Assembly: GCA_023442775.1 (NCBI GenBank)
Contig: JAEZXH010000021.1
Location: 1-64,000, forward strand
Origin: Bacillota bacterium
Lineage (GTDB): Bacteria > Bacillota > Clostridia > Tissierellales > Peptoniphilaceae
Direction of reading: 5' to 3'
Length of the DNA stretch: 64,000 bases
Below are positions 40,857-48,544 of this stretch, in pieces. Position numbers and translations under genes: made by a program. The notes beneath the pieces are model-generated. The model was not told the DNA's origin. It worked only from the letters and a program-made list of their open reading frames with translations, and did no database searches. The number at the start of each line of letters is the position of its first letter. Within the stretch, counting starts at the first letter, position 1.

Positions 40857-41741
40857 ATGGCAGAGGAACACCCTGGCCCCTGGCGCCTTCCACCACGGCC
40901 CATCATCCTGCGAAAGACCATGGCCATCGTCGTGGGAAACATCCTCTCGGCGATTGCCCTCATGTTTTTCTTTCGCCCAAATGCCATGCTCTCCGGCGGC
41001 GTCGGGGGGATGAGCCTTCTCTTCGGCGCCCTGACCCACCTTCCCGTGAGCCTCTTCGTGGTGGGTATTAACATTCCCTTGGTCTTTCTGGCGATTCGCT
41101 ACCTCAACCCCACCTTCGCCTTCTTCTCCACCCTCTCCACCTTCATCTTCTCCGGGTACCTCTATCTCATCGAACTCTTCTTGCCCCCCATCGCCGTGAC
41201 GAAGGATCCCCTCCTCGCCGCCATCTTCGGCGGCGTCTGTAACGGCGTGGGGATGGGCATCATGTTTCGCTACGGCACCTGCCAAGGGGGGATGGACATC
41301 GTCGGCGCCCTCTTTCGGAAGTACCGGGGCATCAACGTGGGGAAGGTCCTCATGAGCGTAAACCTCATCGTCATCGGCATCGGAGCCCTCGTCTATGGGG
41401 TGGACCGAGGGCTCTATACCCTCCTTGGCCTCTTTGTGGCCTATAACCTCCTCGATCGTATCCAGACCGGGGTGGGCAGAATGAAACAGGTCTTCATCAT
41501 CTCTTCGAAGTACAAGGCCATCACCCAGTACATCCACGAGGATATCCATCGGGGGGTCACCTTCTTCGAGGGGATGGGCTCCTACTCCCACTCCCCGCGC
41601 CACGTCCTCTATTGCATCGTCACCACCCGCCAGCTCGTGCGCCTAAGATCGAAGGTCTTCTCCATCGACCCCTCTGCATTTATGGCGGTGTCTGAAACGG
41701 TGGAAGTGGACGGACGAGGATTTCAAGGCATCGACATGTAA
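40857..41741 (+). CDS. YitT family membrane protein
   Basis: A 294-residue protein with an N-terminal membrane half of about five to six helices (ILSAIALMFFFRPNAMLSGGVGGMSLL, FRYGTCQGGMDIVGALFRKY) and a C-terminal soluble DUF2179 domain (about 215-290: VFIISSKYKAITQYI, FMAVSETVEVDGRGF). That is the YitT architecture. Function unknown; proposals include small-solute transport. It starts 1 nt after the DsbA-like stop and ends at the shared terminator. Confidence 0.92.
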   Translation: MAEEHPGPWRLPPRPIILRKTMAIVVGNILSAIALMFFFRPNAMLSGGVGGMSLLFGALTHLPVSLFVVGINIPLVFLAIRYLNPTFAFFSTLSTFIFSGYLYLIELFLPPIAVTKDPLLAAIFGGVCNGVGMGIMFRYGTCQGGMDIVGALFRKYRGINVGKVLMSVNLIVIGIGALVYGVDRGLYTLLGLFVAYNLLDRIQTGVGRMKQVFIISSKYKAITQYIHEDIHRGVTFFEGMGSYSHSPRHVLYCIVTTRQLVRLRSKVFSIDPSAFMAVSETVEVDGRGFQGIDM

Positions 41742-41772
41742 AAGAACCTCCCCTAGAGGAGGTTCTTTTTTT
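41740..41772. terminator. Bidirectional terminator between yitT-like and ECF S genes
   Basis: AAGAACCTCC-CCTAG-AGGAGGTTCTT hairpin with seven T. It includes the stop codon of the minus-strand gene. Confidence 0.9.
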
Positions 41773-42226
41773 GGAGGCTCTTAAAGAGCGGATAAAGGAG
41801 ACTCGCGATGAGGATGCCTGCGAGGGCTTGAAGGAGATTGGGTCCCATCGATGGGAGAAAGGCCGCCCATCCATACAAGATGGCATCGACGAGGGCGTAG
41901 CCCACCACCATAACCAGGGCCCCGAGGATCATGGCAAGGGCCGGGTGTTTGCCGCGACACTGGCCCGCCACAAATCCCTCGAGTCCCTTCACCACGAGGG
42001 TAAAAGGGGCGTAGATGCTGTAGCCGAGGAGTACGTCGGCGAGAGCACTTCCCACACCGCCCACAAAGGCTCCCTCTCGTCGTCCATAGAGAAGGGCCAC
42101 GGCGAGGATGAGTCCATCGCCGGCGTTGACGTATCCCCTGCCGGGAAGGGGAATGGGAAAGAGCATGGTCAGCACCGTGACGAGAGCCGCAAGGATGCCG
42201 AGTCGTGCGAGTGTTTTTGTGTTCAT
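41753..42226 (-). CDS. ECF transporter S component (PF07155-like)
   Basis: A 157-residue membrane protein with five to six helices. The segment GRGYVNAGDGLILAVALLYG followed by VGGVGSALADVLLGY and APFTLVVKGLEGFVAG is the pattern of the riboflavin-transporter-like S component family PF07155. The ligand is a vitamin or precursor that cannot be set from sequence. It has no ATPase of its own and would share EcfA1/A2/T. GTAGGAGGTGGATC precedes ATG 42226; an extended frame to 42385 lacks a start signal. Confidence 0.87.
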   Translation of the reverse strand: MNTKTLARLGILAALVTVLTMLFPIPLPGRGYVNAGDGLILAVALLYGRREGAFVGGVGSALADVLLGYSIYAPFTLVVKGLEGFVAGQCRGKHPALAMILGALVMVVGYALVDAILYGWAAFLPSMGPNLLQALAGILIASLLYPLFKSLQKKNLL

Positions 42227-42404
42227 GATCCACCTCCTACTGTGAGTATAGGCCTCTTTGATTCCACGTTTTAGAGGCAGTTTATCTTTCTTTTTTAGGA
42301 CCAGAGAAGAAAGATTCAGATTTTTTCGACTTTTTTCGCAATTTTGGTTTAGGCCCTTCGTCGATGGGTAGATAAGAAATACCAAGAGATTTCTCTTGGT
42401 CGGA

Positions 42405-42745
42405 CATGCCCACCCACATCAAGTTTCAGTGACAAACCCAATTTGTAGAAACAAGTCTTTCGTTTCGAAGACAAACCCCGATGTGATCAACCATGGCCGA
42501 ATGTGTTCTCAGTTGCCTGTACAAGGACGAGGATGGCTCTCCAAGGGGAGGACGGACGCATTTTGCGGACGATCTTGGATCCACCGAGAACTGCGTACAC
42601 AAAGCTGGGAGAACCTTGAGCGTGACCAGGACGACGGGGAGCTTGTTACGACTTGCTCCACTGCTTTGGAGAGAGGGCCCGTCGTCTCATGACAAAAGGA
42701 GGAAACCATGAGTGAACCCAAATCCTTTGGGTGGGTGGGCTCCTC
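42405..42745 (+). ncRNA. Candidate structured non-coding RNA, family not recognised
   Basis: The ends are complementary over 9 bp (GCCCACCCA 42408-42416 with TGGGTGGGC 42732-42740). Inside are CACATC/GATGTG (42415-42420 with 42480-42485), GTCTT/AAGAC, CGC-ATTTT-GCG, and a long arm GACGACGGG/CCCGTCGTC (42630-42638 with 42678-42686). A Rho-independent terminator follows at 42753. The 640-nt gap has no convincing protein gene. No motifs of RNase P, tmRNA, SRP or 6S RNA were found. Orientation is judged from the terminator. Confidence 0.5.
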
Positions 42746-42764
42746 CGAAAGAGCGGGTGCTTAG
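42708..42764 (+). CDS. 18-codon ORF with strong ribosome-binding site inside the structured region
   Basis: ATG 42708 is preceded by AAAGGAGGAAACC and the frame runs 18 codons (MSEPKSFGWVGSSERAGA) to TAG 42764, which lies in the loop of the terminator hairpin. Its codons include the 3' strand of the long-range stem, so translation and folding would compete. It may be a leader peptide, a small protein or chance. Confidence 0.35.
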   Translation: MSEPKSFGWVGSSERAGA

Positions 42765-42777
42765 GCGCCCGTTTTTC
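42753..42777 (+). terminator. Terminator of the candidate RNA
   Basis: CGGGTGC-TTAG-GCGCCCG (42754-42771, one G-T pair) followed by five T. Confidence 0.85.
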
Positions 42778-42825
42778 TTTGGAGAAAACCCAAGAGGGAT
42801 TTTTCAAAAAATTTCAAAAGCCCCC

Positions 42826-42854
42826 TTGCATCTTGTCATGATGGCGCGTATAAT
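42826..42854 (+). promoter_or_regulatory. Promoter of tRNA-Val
   Basis: TTGCAT (42826-42831), a 17-nt spacer and TATAAT (42849-42854), 14 nt before the tRNA. Confidence 0.85.
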
Positions 42855-42868
42855 ATACATATTGTCAC

Positions 42869-42944
42869 GGGGAGTTAGCTCAGCTGGAAGAGCGCTACGT
42901 TGACATCGTAGAGGTCGCTGGTTCGAGCCCAGTACTGCCCACCA
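42869..42944 (+). tRNA. tRNA-Val, anticodon GAC
   Basis: A 76-nt cloverleaf with encoded CCA. D-stem GCTC/GAGC, anticodon stem CTACG/CGTAG with loop TTGACAT (GAC, reading GUC/GUU), T-stem GCTGG/CCAGT with loop TTCGAGC. The acceptor GGGGAGT against ACTGCCC has a G4:G69 mismatch; a C at position 4 would restore pairing. Confidence 0.93.
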
Positions 42945-42948
42945 GACA

Positions 42949-42971
42949 TGCCGCCGCAAGGCGGCTTTTTC
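42949..42971 (+). terminator. Terminator after tRNA-Val
   Basis: GCCGCC-GCAA-GGCGGC hairpin (42950-42965) and five T. Confidence 0.88.
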
Positions 42972-42977
42972 TTTATG

Positions 42978-43009
42978 CAAAAAGACCGAGGGGAGTCCCT
43001 CGGCCTTTT
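42978..43009 (-). terminator. Terminator of the cysS-mrnC-rlmB-yacP operon
   Basis: Minus strand stem AAGGCCGAGGG/CCCTCGGTCTT followed by T-run at 42983-42979. Confidence 0.88.
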
Positions 43010-43537
43010 TTATTCCCCCAAATCTTCCCGAAAACGAAGAAGCCCCTCGAGAGTCTCATCGTCGAAGTGGGTGAGATTCTTCGGGTCGTTTTGGTGGGCG
43101 CGCCTCATCGTCGCCCGCGCCTCGACGAGGGCGTACTCCAATTCCCGTGCGCTCATCCTCCGTCCCCCAGAGGCGAGGACGATGCTCTGTTCCAGGGCGT
43201 CACTGGTGGCGACCCGGACGTTTCGGTGCCTGCCCACCTTCTGGAGCTCCTTCTCGATGAAGTGGTCTGCCGTCTCAAACTCTTTGGTAAAGACGACGGT
43301 TATTCCCTTGTAGGAAAATTCCTCCCCGGGATTCTTCTTCACCTGGTAGCCGTCGAAGACGAGGATGATGACCTGCCCCGTCAGGTGGGCGTATTCCGCC
43401 AAGTCCTCCATGATGGCCAGCCGCGCCCGCTCCAGGTCCTCGTCGAGAAGAGAGGCGTAGCGCTCCCATTGGTGCAAGACATTGTACCCGTCGACGAAGA
43501 GATAGTCCCTCTTCGCCGCGTAAAAACTCTTATCCAC
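43010..43537 (-). CDS. rae1: YacP-like NYN domain endoribonuclease (Rae1 type)
   Basis: A roughly 175-residue PIN/NYN-fold protein. DYLFVDGYNVLHQW holds the first acidic residue, VIILVFDGYQV the second, and ITVVFTKEFETADHFIEKEL plus VRVATSDALEQ the rest of the acidic site. In Bacillus, Rae1 (YacP) cleaves mRNA in the ribosomal A site. The gene follows rlmB as in many Firmicutes. The start is uncertain: GTG 43537 overlaps the rlmB stop by 8 nt and gives the usual length, TTG 43558 is also open, and neither has a clear ribosome-binding site. Confidence 0.85.
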   Translation of the reverse strand: MDKSFYAAKRDYLFVDGYNVLHQWERYASLLDEDLERARLAIMEDLAEYAHLTGQVIILVFDGYQVKKNPGEEFSYKGITVVFTKEFETADHFIEKELQKVGRHRNVRVATSDALEQSIVLASGGRRMSARELEYALVEARATMRRAHQNDPKNLTHFDDETLEGLLRFREDLGE

Positions 43538-44240
43538 GCCGCTGTCTCGCCACTTCAAAGGCGAGAATTGCCGCGGCGCAGGAGGCGTTTAAGGAATCGA
43601 TCTTCCCCACCATGGGGATGGTGATGGCCCCATCGAGGTGCTTCATGAGCCCGGGGCCGATGCCCTTCTCCTCATTTCCGATGACGAGGGCCACCTTCCC
43701 CGAGAGGTCGGTCTTGTCGTAGTCCGTCCCCTCCATGGTGGCTCCAAAGATCCAAAACCCTGCTTCTTTGAGCTTCTCCACCGCCTGGGAGAGGTTTGTC
43801 ACTTGACTGATGGGGGTGTAGCGCACTGCCCCCGCCGAGGTCTTCACCACCGTCGAGGTGACGCTTGCGGCGCGACGCTTTGGAATGACCACCCCTTGGG
43901 CTCCGGCTTGGTGGGCACTTCGGATGATGGCCCCGAGGTTGTGAGGGTCCTCAATGCCGTCGAGGAGGAGGAGAAAGTTTCCCCCGAGAAGGTCCTCGAA
44001 GGGGGTGTATTGAAAGTCGTTGACATAGGCGCAGACTCCTTGGTGGACCGCCCCTTCTGCGAGGGCGTCGAGTTTTTCTCGGCTCACCTCGGAGACGACG
44101 ATGCCCTTCTCCTTCGCCAAGGCGAGAATCGGGCGCATGGACCCGTCCCGGGCGTCCTTCTTCACATAGAGGCGTTTCACATCCCCGGCGCGGAGTGCTT
44201 CGAGGACCGCGTTTCGCCCATAGATTCGTTCTTCCTTCAC
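43530..44240 (-). CDS. rlmB: 23S rRNA (guanosine2251-2'-O)-methyltransferase RlmB (TrmH family)
   Basis: A 236-residue SPOUT 2'-O-methyltransferase. An N-terminal L30e-like substrate domain (about 1-75: IYGRNAVLEALRAG) leads to the knotted catalytic domain, with GIEDPHNLGAIIRSA (catalytic Asn and Arg), ALVIGNEEKGI and IPMVGKIDSLNAS. The G2251 target is the family assignment; other TrmH-like targets are possible. It overlaps mrnC by 4 nt. Confidence 0.92.
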   Translation of the reverse strand: MKEERIYGRNAVLEALRAGDVKRLYVKKDARDGSMRPILALAKEKGIVVSEVSREKLDALAEGAVHQGVCAYVNDFQYTPFEDLLGGNFLLLLDGIEDPHNLGAIIRSAHQAGAQGVVIPKRRAASVTSTVVKTSAGAVRYTPISQVTNLSQAVEKLKEAGFWIFGATMEGTDYDKTDLSGKVALVIGNEEKGIGPGLMKHLDGAITIPMVGKIDSLNASCAAAILAFEVARQRRG

Positions 44241-44668
44241 CCTTCTTCTCCTTCCTTGACGATGATGTGAAAGAGTTCTTCAAGTCTTCTAATCTCTCCC
44301 TGCAAAAAGAGGGCGCCGAAGAGGCATTCAAGCCCTGTGGCCCGGCGATATTCTCCGACGGAGGCGTTTTTTGCGCTCGTCTTCGGGTGGGCATTTCGCC
44401 CGCGCTTCACCAGTGCTCTCTCCTCGTCGGTGAGGTAGGGCTCAATGGTTTCCAGGGCCCTTGATTGGGCCGGTGCCTTCACTACCTCGCGGCAGAGGCG
44501 GTGAAGCTTCGCCGCGCTCTTCGTCGGGTCCATGAGCATCCCTCGGACGAAGAGCTCGTAGACCCCGTCCCCGAAAAAGGCGAGGGACAGGGGGTTGGCC
44601 ATCTGAAGTGCCTCCTGGGAAATCCCTGGGTTCTCCCGGAGAAAGACCTCCCTCAGATGCGCTTCCAT
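44237..44668 (-). CDS. mrnC: Mini-ribonuclease III
   Basis: A 143-residue RNase III catalytic domain without a dsRNA-binding domain, involved in 23S rRNA 3' maturation in Bacillus. NPLSLAFFGDGVYELFVRG holds the first acidic residues (the shortened RNase III signature) and EYRRATGLECLFGALFLQG the last Glu. ATG 44668 lies inside the 3' end of cysS (16-nt overlap), the standard cysS-mrnC arrangement of Firmicutes. A longer frame to 44746 is inside cysS and has no support. Confidence 0.93.
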   Translation of the reverse strand: MEAHLREVFLRENPGISQEALQMANPLSLAFFGDGVYELFVRGMLMDPTKSAAKLHRLCREVVKAPAQSRALETIEPYLTDEERALVKRGRNAHPKTSAKNASVGEYRRATGLECLFGALFLQGEIRRLEELFHIIVKEGEEG

Positions 44669-46044
44669 GTGGTCCCCTGGCGGGAGTCCTCGACGAGAAT
44701 GCCCCGTTCCTTCAAGGCGTCCCGCAATTCGTCGGAACGGGCCCAATCCTTCTCTTGACGGGCTTTGATCCGTTCGTCGAAGAGGCGCTGGCTCTCCTCG
44801 TCGAGGCCCTCTTCCTCTTCCTTGTGAAGCAGTCCCAGGACCTTGGAGAGGCTCTCGTAGGTCTCTTGGACCTTGAGAAGGGTGGCCTTGGAAGAGTGTT
44901 CGTCGAGGTTCGTGTTGATGAGGCGGGCAATGCCAAAGAGGGCGGTGAGGGCGTCGGCGGTGTTGATGTCATCCTCCATGGCGTCGATGAAGTCTTTCTT
45001 ATACGAAGCGAGTTCCTCAAGAATCTCTCGCTCCTCGTTCTCATCCTCGGCGTGGTCCAAGAGGTTTTCCAAACGGTGCTTGGCGTTGTAGAGTCGCTCT
45101 AACCCGCGCTTCGTCTGTTCCATGACGTCGCGACTAAAGTTGATGGGCCCACGGTAGTGACTCGAGAGCAAGAACATTCGAAGCACCTCGAGATCAAACT
45201 CCTTCGCCACCTCGCGGACGGTGAAGAAGTTGCCCTTGGACTTGCTCATCTTCTCGTTGTCCACGGTAATCATCCCATTGTGGAGCCAGAAGCGGGCGAA
45301 GGGCTTGCCCGTCAAGGTCTCGGACTGGGCGATCTCGTTTTCGTGGTGGGGAAATTGGAGGTCTTCCCCGCCGCTGTGGATGTCGATGGTCTCCCCGAGG
45401 AGGGACTTCGCCATCACCGAGCACTCGATGTGCCAGCCCGGGCGCCCCTCTCCCCATGGCGAGGGCCAGGAGGGTTCTCCCTCCTTCTTTTTCTTCCAGA
45501 GGGCAAAGTCCACGGGGTTCTTCTTCAGTTCACTGACGTCGACGCGGGCGCCGGCGATGAGATCTTCGAGCTTTTTCTTCGAGAGCTTGCCGTAGTCCTT
45601 CGCCGCTTCGATGTTAAAATACACGTCTCCGTCGGACTCGTAGGCAGCACCCTTTTCGATGAGCCCCTCGATAAAGGCGATGATGGGCTCGATGAAGCGG
45701 GTAGCTCTCGGGTTGATGGTGTCGTAATCGTAGAATCCAAGGCCCGTGGCGTCCTTCTTAAACTCCTCGATGTAGCGCTCGGCGATGGCCTCCACCGTGG
45801 TGTTTTCCTCGTGGGCGCGGCGAATCATCTTGTCGTCGATGTCGGTAAAATTCACGACGAAACGGACGTCGAGGCCCTTGTAGATGAAGTAGCGGCGCAA
45901 GGTGTCGAAGATGACCAAGGGGCGCGCGTTGCCCACGTGGATGAAGTTGTAAACCGTGGGGCCGCAGTTATACATCTTGACGACGCCGGGTTCTAGTGGG
46001 GTAAATTCTTCTTTCTTTCTCGTGAGGGTATTGTAGAGTAACAT
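44653..46044 (-). CDS. cysS: Cysteinyl-tRNA synthetase
   Basis: A 463-residue class I aminoacyl-tRNA synthetase charging tRNA-Cys. Zinc ligands appear in KMYNCGPTVYN, GWHIECSVMA and FPHHENEIAQSE. The HIGH-like motif is FIHVGNARP and the KMSKS loop EKMSKSKGNF. ATG 46044 follows TTGGAGGAAGTC. Frames further upstream run through the T-box leader and are not coding. First gene of cysS-mrnC-rlmB-yacP, under a T-box. Confidence 0.96.
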   Translation of the reverse strand: MLLYNTLTRKKEEFTPLEPGVVKMYNCGPTVYNFIHVGNARPLVIFDTLRRYFIYKGLDVRFVVNFTDIDDKMIRRAHEENTTVEAIAERYIEEFKKDATGLGFYDYDTINPRATRFIEPIIAFIEGLIEKGAAYESDGDVYFNIEAAKDYGKLSKKKLEDLIAGARVDVSELKKNPVDFALWKKKKEGEPSWPSPWGEGRPGWHIECSVMAKSLLGETIDIHSGGEDLQFPHHENEIAQSETLTGKPFARFWLHNGMITVDNEKMSKSKGNFFTVREVAKEFDLEVLRMFLLSSHYRGPINFSRDVMEQTKRGLERLYNAKHRLENLLDHAEDENEEREILEELASYKKDFIDAMEDDINTADALTALFGIARLINTNLDEHSSKATLLKVQETYESLSKVLGLLHKEEEEGLDEESQRLFDERIKARQEKDWARSDELRDALKERGILVEDSRQGTTWKRI

Positions 46045-46057
46045 GACTTCCTCCAAT

Positions 46058-46245
46058 AAAAAAACACCGTCGACAAGAGACGACAGTGCCGTGGTTCCAC
46101 TCCATTTGGGTCTTTCACGCGTCGTATCCCCCGCCGGGGCAATCGGCTCCAAGAGCGCACAGCACGTCCCTTTTTTGCGACTTCTCACCACCGTCGCTCT
46201 CTGTGAAAAAAGCCTTGACGCGTTTTTCTCTCTTCCTTGCCTCTT
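46058..46245 (-). promoter_or_regulatory. T-box riboswitch leader of cysS (probably Cys-specific)
   Basis: The minus-strand leader has the T-box core GGAGTGGAACCACGG (complement at 46089-46103), matching GTGGNACCRCG. The terminator follows: CACTGTCG/CGACGGTG (46088-46081 with 46072-46065) and seven T. The stem I distal arm (GAGAGCGAC-GGTGGTGAGAA-GTCGC) and the closing ACGCGTC/GACGCGT helix are seen. UGC (Cys) occurs at the expected side (GACGTGCTGTG), but the specifier loop is less clear than in the Trp leader. It is short, about 190 nt. Confidence 0.87.
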
Positions 46246-46251
46246 GGGTTT

Positions 46252-46280
46252 AGTATAGCAAAGAGAGAAATTCTTCGCAA
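46252..46280 (-). promoter_or_regulatory. Promoter of the cysS leader
   Basis: Minus strand TTGCGA (46280-46275), a 17-nt spacer and TATACT (46257-46252) with extended TG. Confidence 0.75.
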
Positions 46281-46281
46281 G

Positions 46282-46309
46282 AAAAAAACCGCGCCCAGGA
46301 CGGGCGCGG
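46282..46309 (-). terminator. Terminator of the 113-aa secreted protein gene
   Basis: CCGCGCCC-GTCCT-GGGCGCGG on the minus strand and seven T, directly before the cysS promoter. Confidence 0.92.
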
Positions 46310-46312
46310 GGC

Positions 46313-46654
46313 TCAGCCAAAGAGGCCGAGGATGGCGCGAATGAGACCAAAGTCCGTGATCTCGAGGACGCGACCGGTGAGCTTGTAGGTGATGCGCACA
46401 ACGGGCACACCATCTTCCACGACGATCTCCACCTTCTTGTGGGGGCGGTTGACGAGGACGGTGACCCCATCCTTCGTCACGTCAACACCGATGGCCTTGA
46501 AGAGCTTTTGCACCTTGACGTCTACCGTCTCTCCCACGTTGACGTCTACGGTCTTCACAGGCTTTTCCACACCAACGTCCACGCTGCTTGCCGCGTATCC
46601 GACGTTTGCGCACACGAGGCTAAGAGCCACTGCAGGTACAATCCATTTCTTCAT
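46313..46654 (-). CDS. Small secreted protein, unknown family
   Basis: A 113-residue protein with a Sec signal peptide (MKKWIVPAVALSLVCANVGYAAS, cleavage about residue 22). The mature part is a run of short beta-strands rich in Val with regularly spaced VDV and VNV motifs, then VVRITYKLTGRVLEI and a hydrophobic end (LIRAILGLFG). It resembles a small beta-sandwich envelope protein. No family is recognised. The start at 46654 is set by the signal peptide; the frame upstream is not coding. Promoter and terminator make it a single-gene transcript. Confidence 0.78.
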   Translation of the reverse strand: MKKWIVPAVALSLVCANVGYAASSVDVGVEKPVKTVDVNVGETVDVKVQKLFKAIGVDVTKDGVTVLVNRPHKKVEIVVEDGVPVVRITYKLTGRVLEITDFGLIRAILGLFG

Positions 46655-46720
46655 ACGTTGTCCTTTCCTGTTGTCATGATGGTCTTTACCGCGTCGGCTG
46701 TCATGGGATCCCTTGCGAAC

Positions 46721-46749
46721 AATATAGCACAGTTTTTTATGATACTCAA
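46721..46749 (-). promoter_or_regulatory. Promoter of the 113-aa secreted protein gene
   Basis: Minus strand TTGAGT (46749-46744), a 17-nt spacer and TATATT (46726-46721) with extended TG. Confidence 0.7.
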
Positions 46750-46757
46750 TACTTGCG

Positions 46758-47063
46758 TCAAACATTTTTATACTTTTCAAAACCCTGACGTTTTGGATGC
46801 ATGGGGTAGAGGCCTCGCTTGACCCGGTCCTCTTGCTCGTAGAGCTCCTTAATGCTCCAAAGAAAGCAAAATGCCGTGATTCCAAGGATTCCAGAGGCGA
46901 GATCCTCGGTGACGAGACTCCCCCCGATGCACAGAAGACCTAGGAGAAAAAAAACCGGCCAACAGGCTTTTGTGAAATAATATTCCGCTTTAATGACAAT
47001 CGGATGGAAAATTCCGATGGCAAAAAAGGTGTAGACCCCGAGTAAAATTCCAATTGTATTCAT
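46758..47063 (-). CDS. DUF4491 family membrane protein
   Basis: A 101-residue membrane protein with three hydrophobic helices. The opening FFAIGIFHPIVIKAEYYFTK and the tail WSIKELYEQEDRVKRGLYPMHPKRQG are the family pattern of DUF4491. No function is known for the family. AGAAAGGAGTGCTGG precedes ATG 47063. It is preceded by the MATE gene on the same strand 44 nt upstream and may be co-transcribed with it. Confidence 0.87.
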   Translation of the reverse strand: MNTIGILLGVYTFFAIGIFHPIVIKAEYYFTKACWPVFFLLGLLCIGGSLVTEDLASGILGITAFCFLWSIKELYEQEDRVKRGLYPMHPKRQGFEKYKNV

Positions 47064-47107
47064 CCAGCACTCCTTTCTCCTTCCTTTTTACCCGAGACCT
47101 CTCCCCT

Positions 47108-48481
47108 TCACGCAACCTCTTCCATCGAAGCGAGGAGGTCGTGAAAAAAGCGACGGAAGAGGAGAAGGGTGGTGACGACGGAGATGGCGTCGGCGACGGG
47201 TTCGGAGAAGAAGACGGCAAAGACCTTGTCCTCGAAGAGGTGGGGCAGGATGAGAATCAAGGGAATGAGGAGAATCATCTTCCGGTAGAGGGCGAGAAAT
47301 GCCGAGGTCCTCGCATTGCCAAAGGCGATGAAGGCCTGTTGGCAAGCCACTTGGGCCCCGAAGAGGAAGAGGACTGCGGTGTAGAGGCGAAGTTTTGGTG
47401 TGGCGAAGAGAAGGAGGGGTTCATCCTTCGTAAAGAGGCCGAGAAACACCTCGGGGAAGAGCTGGACGAGAAGCCACAACACCGTGGAGAAGACGAGGCA
47501 GGAGATGAGCTGGAGACGGAACCCTCCCCGCACCCGGGAGACGTCCTTCTTGCCGTAATTGTAGGACAAAATCGGCTGTCCCCCTTGGGTGAGGCCCTGG
47601 AGGGGCAAGAAGCCAAACTGCATGACGCTGGAGACGATGGTCATCGCCCCGACGGCGACGTCGCCCCCAAAGCGTTGCAAGGAGTTGTAGAAGGCCAAGG
47701 AGAGAAGACTCTCCGTGGATTGCATGAGAAAGGGGGAGAGCCCAAGGGCCATGCCCGCACCGAGGCGGGCCCGGTCGAGGCGAAGAACCTCTCTCTTGAT
47801 GCGCCACTTCGTCCGTTTCCCACAGAGAAACCAGAGGGCAAAGAGGGCACTCAAGGCCTGGGAAATCACCGTCGCCACCGCCGCTCCCGCGACCCCCATG
47901 TGGCAGAGATAGATGAGAATCGGGTCCAAGATGACGTTGGTGATGGCCCCGATGAGCACCGTCGCCATACTGACAAGGCTAAAGCCCTGGGCGGCGATAA
48001 AAGCGTTAAGGCCCAAGGAGAGGCAGACGAAGACGCTCCCCAACACGTAAATCTGAAGATAGGTCATCCCATAGGAGAGGGTGGCCTCGCTGGCACCGAA
48101 GAGGAGAAGGAGGGGCCGCTTCACCAGGGAGATGAGAAGGGTGAGAACCAACGCCACGGCGACGAGACCTGCCGTACTCGCCCCGAGATAGCGCTCCGAC
48201 TCCTCGTCATCGCCCCGCCCCGAGGCGATGCTCGCCAGTGGCGCGCACCCAAAGGCCATGAGGGCCGCGAAGGCGGAGATGATCATGAGGATGGGAAAGG
48301 CCACTCCAAGGCCCGTCAATGCCAAAGCTCCCACCTCGGGAATGTGGCCGATGTACATCCTGTCCACCAAGTTGTAGAGGACGTTGACGAGCTGACTCGT
48401 CACCGCCGGCAGCGCCAGGCGAAAGAGGAGGGGTCCCAAGGGATCTTGTCCCAAATCCACACTGCGAAACTTTTTCTCCAT
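47108..48481 (-). CDS. MATE family multidrug efflux transporter
   Basis: A 457-residue, twelve-helix antiporter of the MATE/DinF superfamily, exporting cationic drugs or metabolites with Na+ or H+. The first half starts PLGPLLFRLALPAVTSQLVNVLYNLVDRMYIGHI and the second half contains MQFGFLPLQGLTQGGQPILSYNYGKKD, both family hallmarks. ATG 48481 has GGAGG at 8 nt; ATG 48496 lies on top of that site and is not used. The substrate is unknown. Confidence 0.93.
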   Translation of the reverse strand: MEKKFRSVDLGQDPLGPLLFRLALPAVTSQLVNVLYNLVDRMYIGHIPEVGALALTGLGVAFPILMIISAFAALMAFGCAPLASIASGRGDDEESERYLGASTAGLVAVALVLTLLISLVKRPLLLLFGASEATLSYGMTYLQIYVLGSVFVCLSLGLNAFIAAQGFSLVSMATVLIGAITNVILDPILIYLCHMGVAGAAVATVISQALSALFALWFLCGKRTKWRIKREVLRLDRARLGAGMALGLSPFLMQSTESLLSLAFYNSLQRFGGDVAVGAMTIVSSVMQFGFLPLQGLTQGGQPILSYNYGKKDVSRVRGGFRLQLISCLVFSTVLWLLVQLFPEVFLGLFTKDEPLLLFATPKLRLYTAVLFLFGAQVACQQAFIAFGNARTSAFLALYRKMILLIPLILILPHLFEDKVFAVFFSEPVADAISVVTTLLLFRRFFHDLLASMEEVA

Positions 48482-48496
48482 CGTCTTTTCCTCCAT

Positions 48497-48524
48497 AAAA
48501 AGAGGCGCCCCTTTGGGCTACCTC
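48497..48524 (-). terminator. Terminator of the yaaA/gamma-carbonic anhydrase pair
   Basis: Minus strand GAGGTAGCCC/GGGGCGCCTC stem with a bulge and five T, just before the MATE ribosome-binding site. Confidence 0.7.
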
Positions 48525-48544
48525 AACAAATGGCTTCGCGGGCC

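Noticed and set aside
42493..42711. 72-codon frame in the structured RNA region
   Set aside because: No ribosome-binding site, biased composition and no hydrophobic core; the complementary segments explain the sequence better.
42405..42745. Structured region as RNase P RNA, tmRNA, SRP RNA or 6S RNA
   Set aside because: The GAGGAAAGUCC and other RNase P cores, a tRNA-like CCA end with tag frame, and the SRP GGUGCC/GGAAG domain are all missing; 6S-like single long hairpin geometry is not seen.
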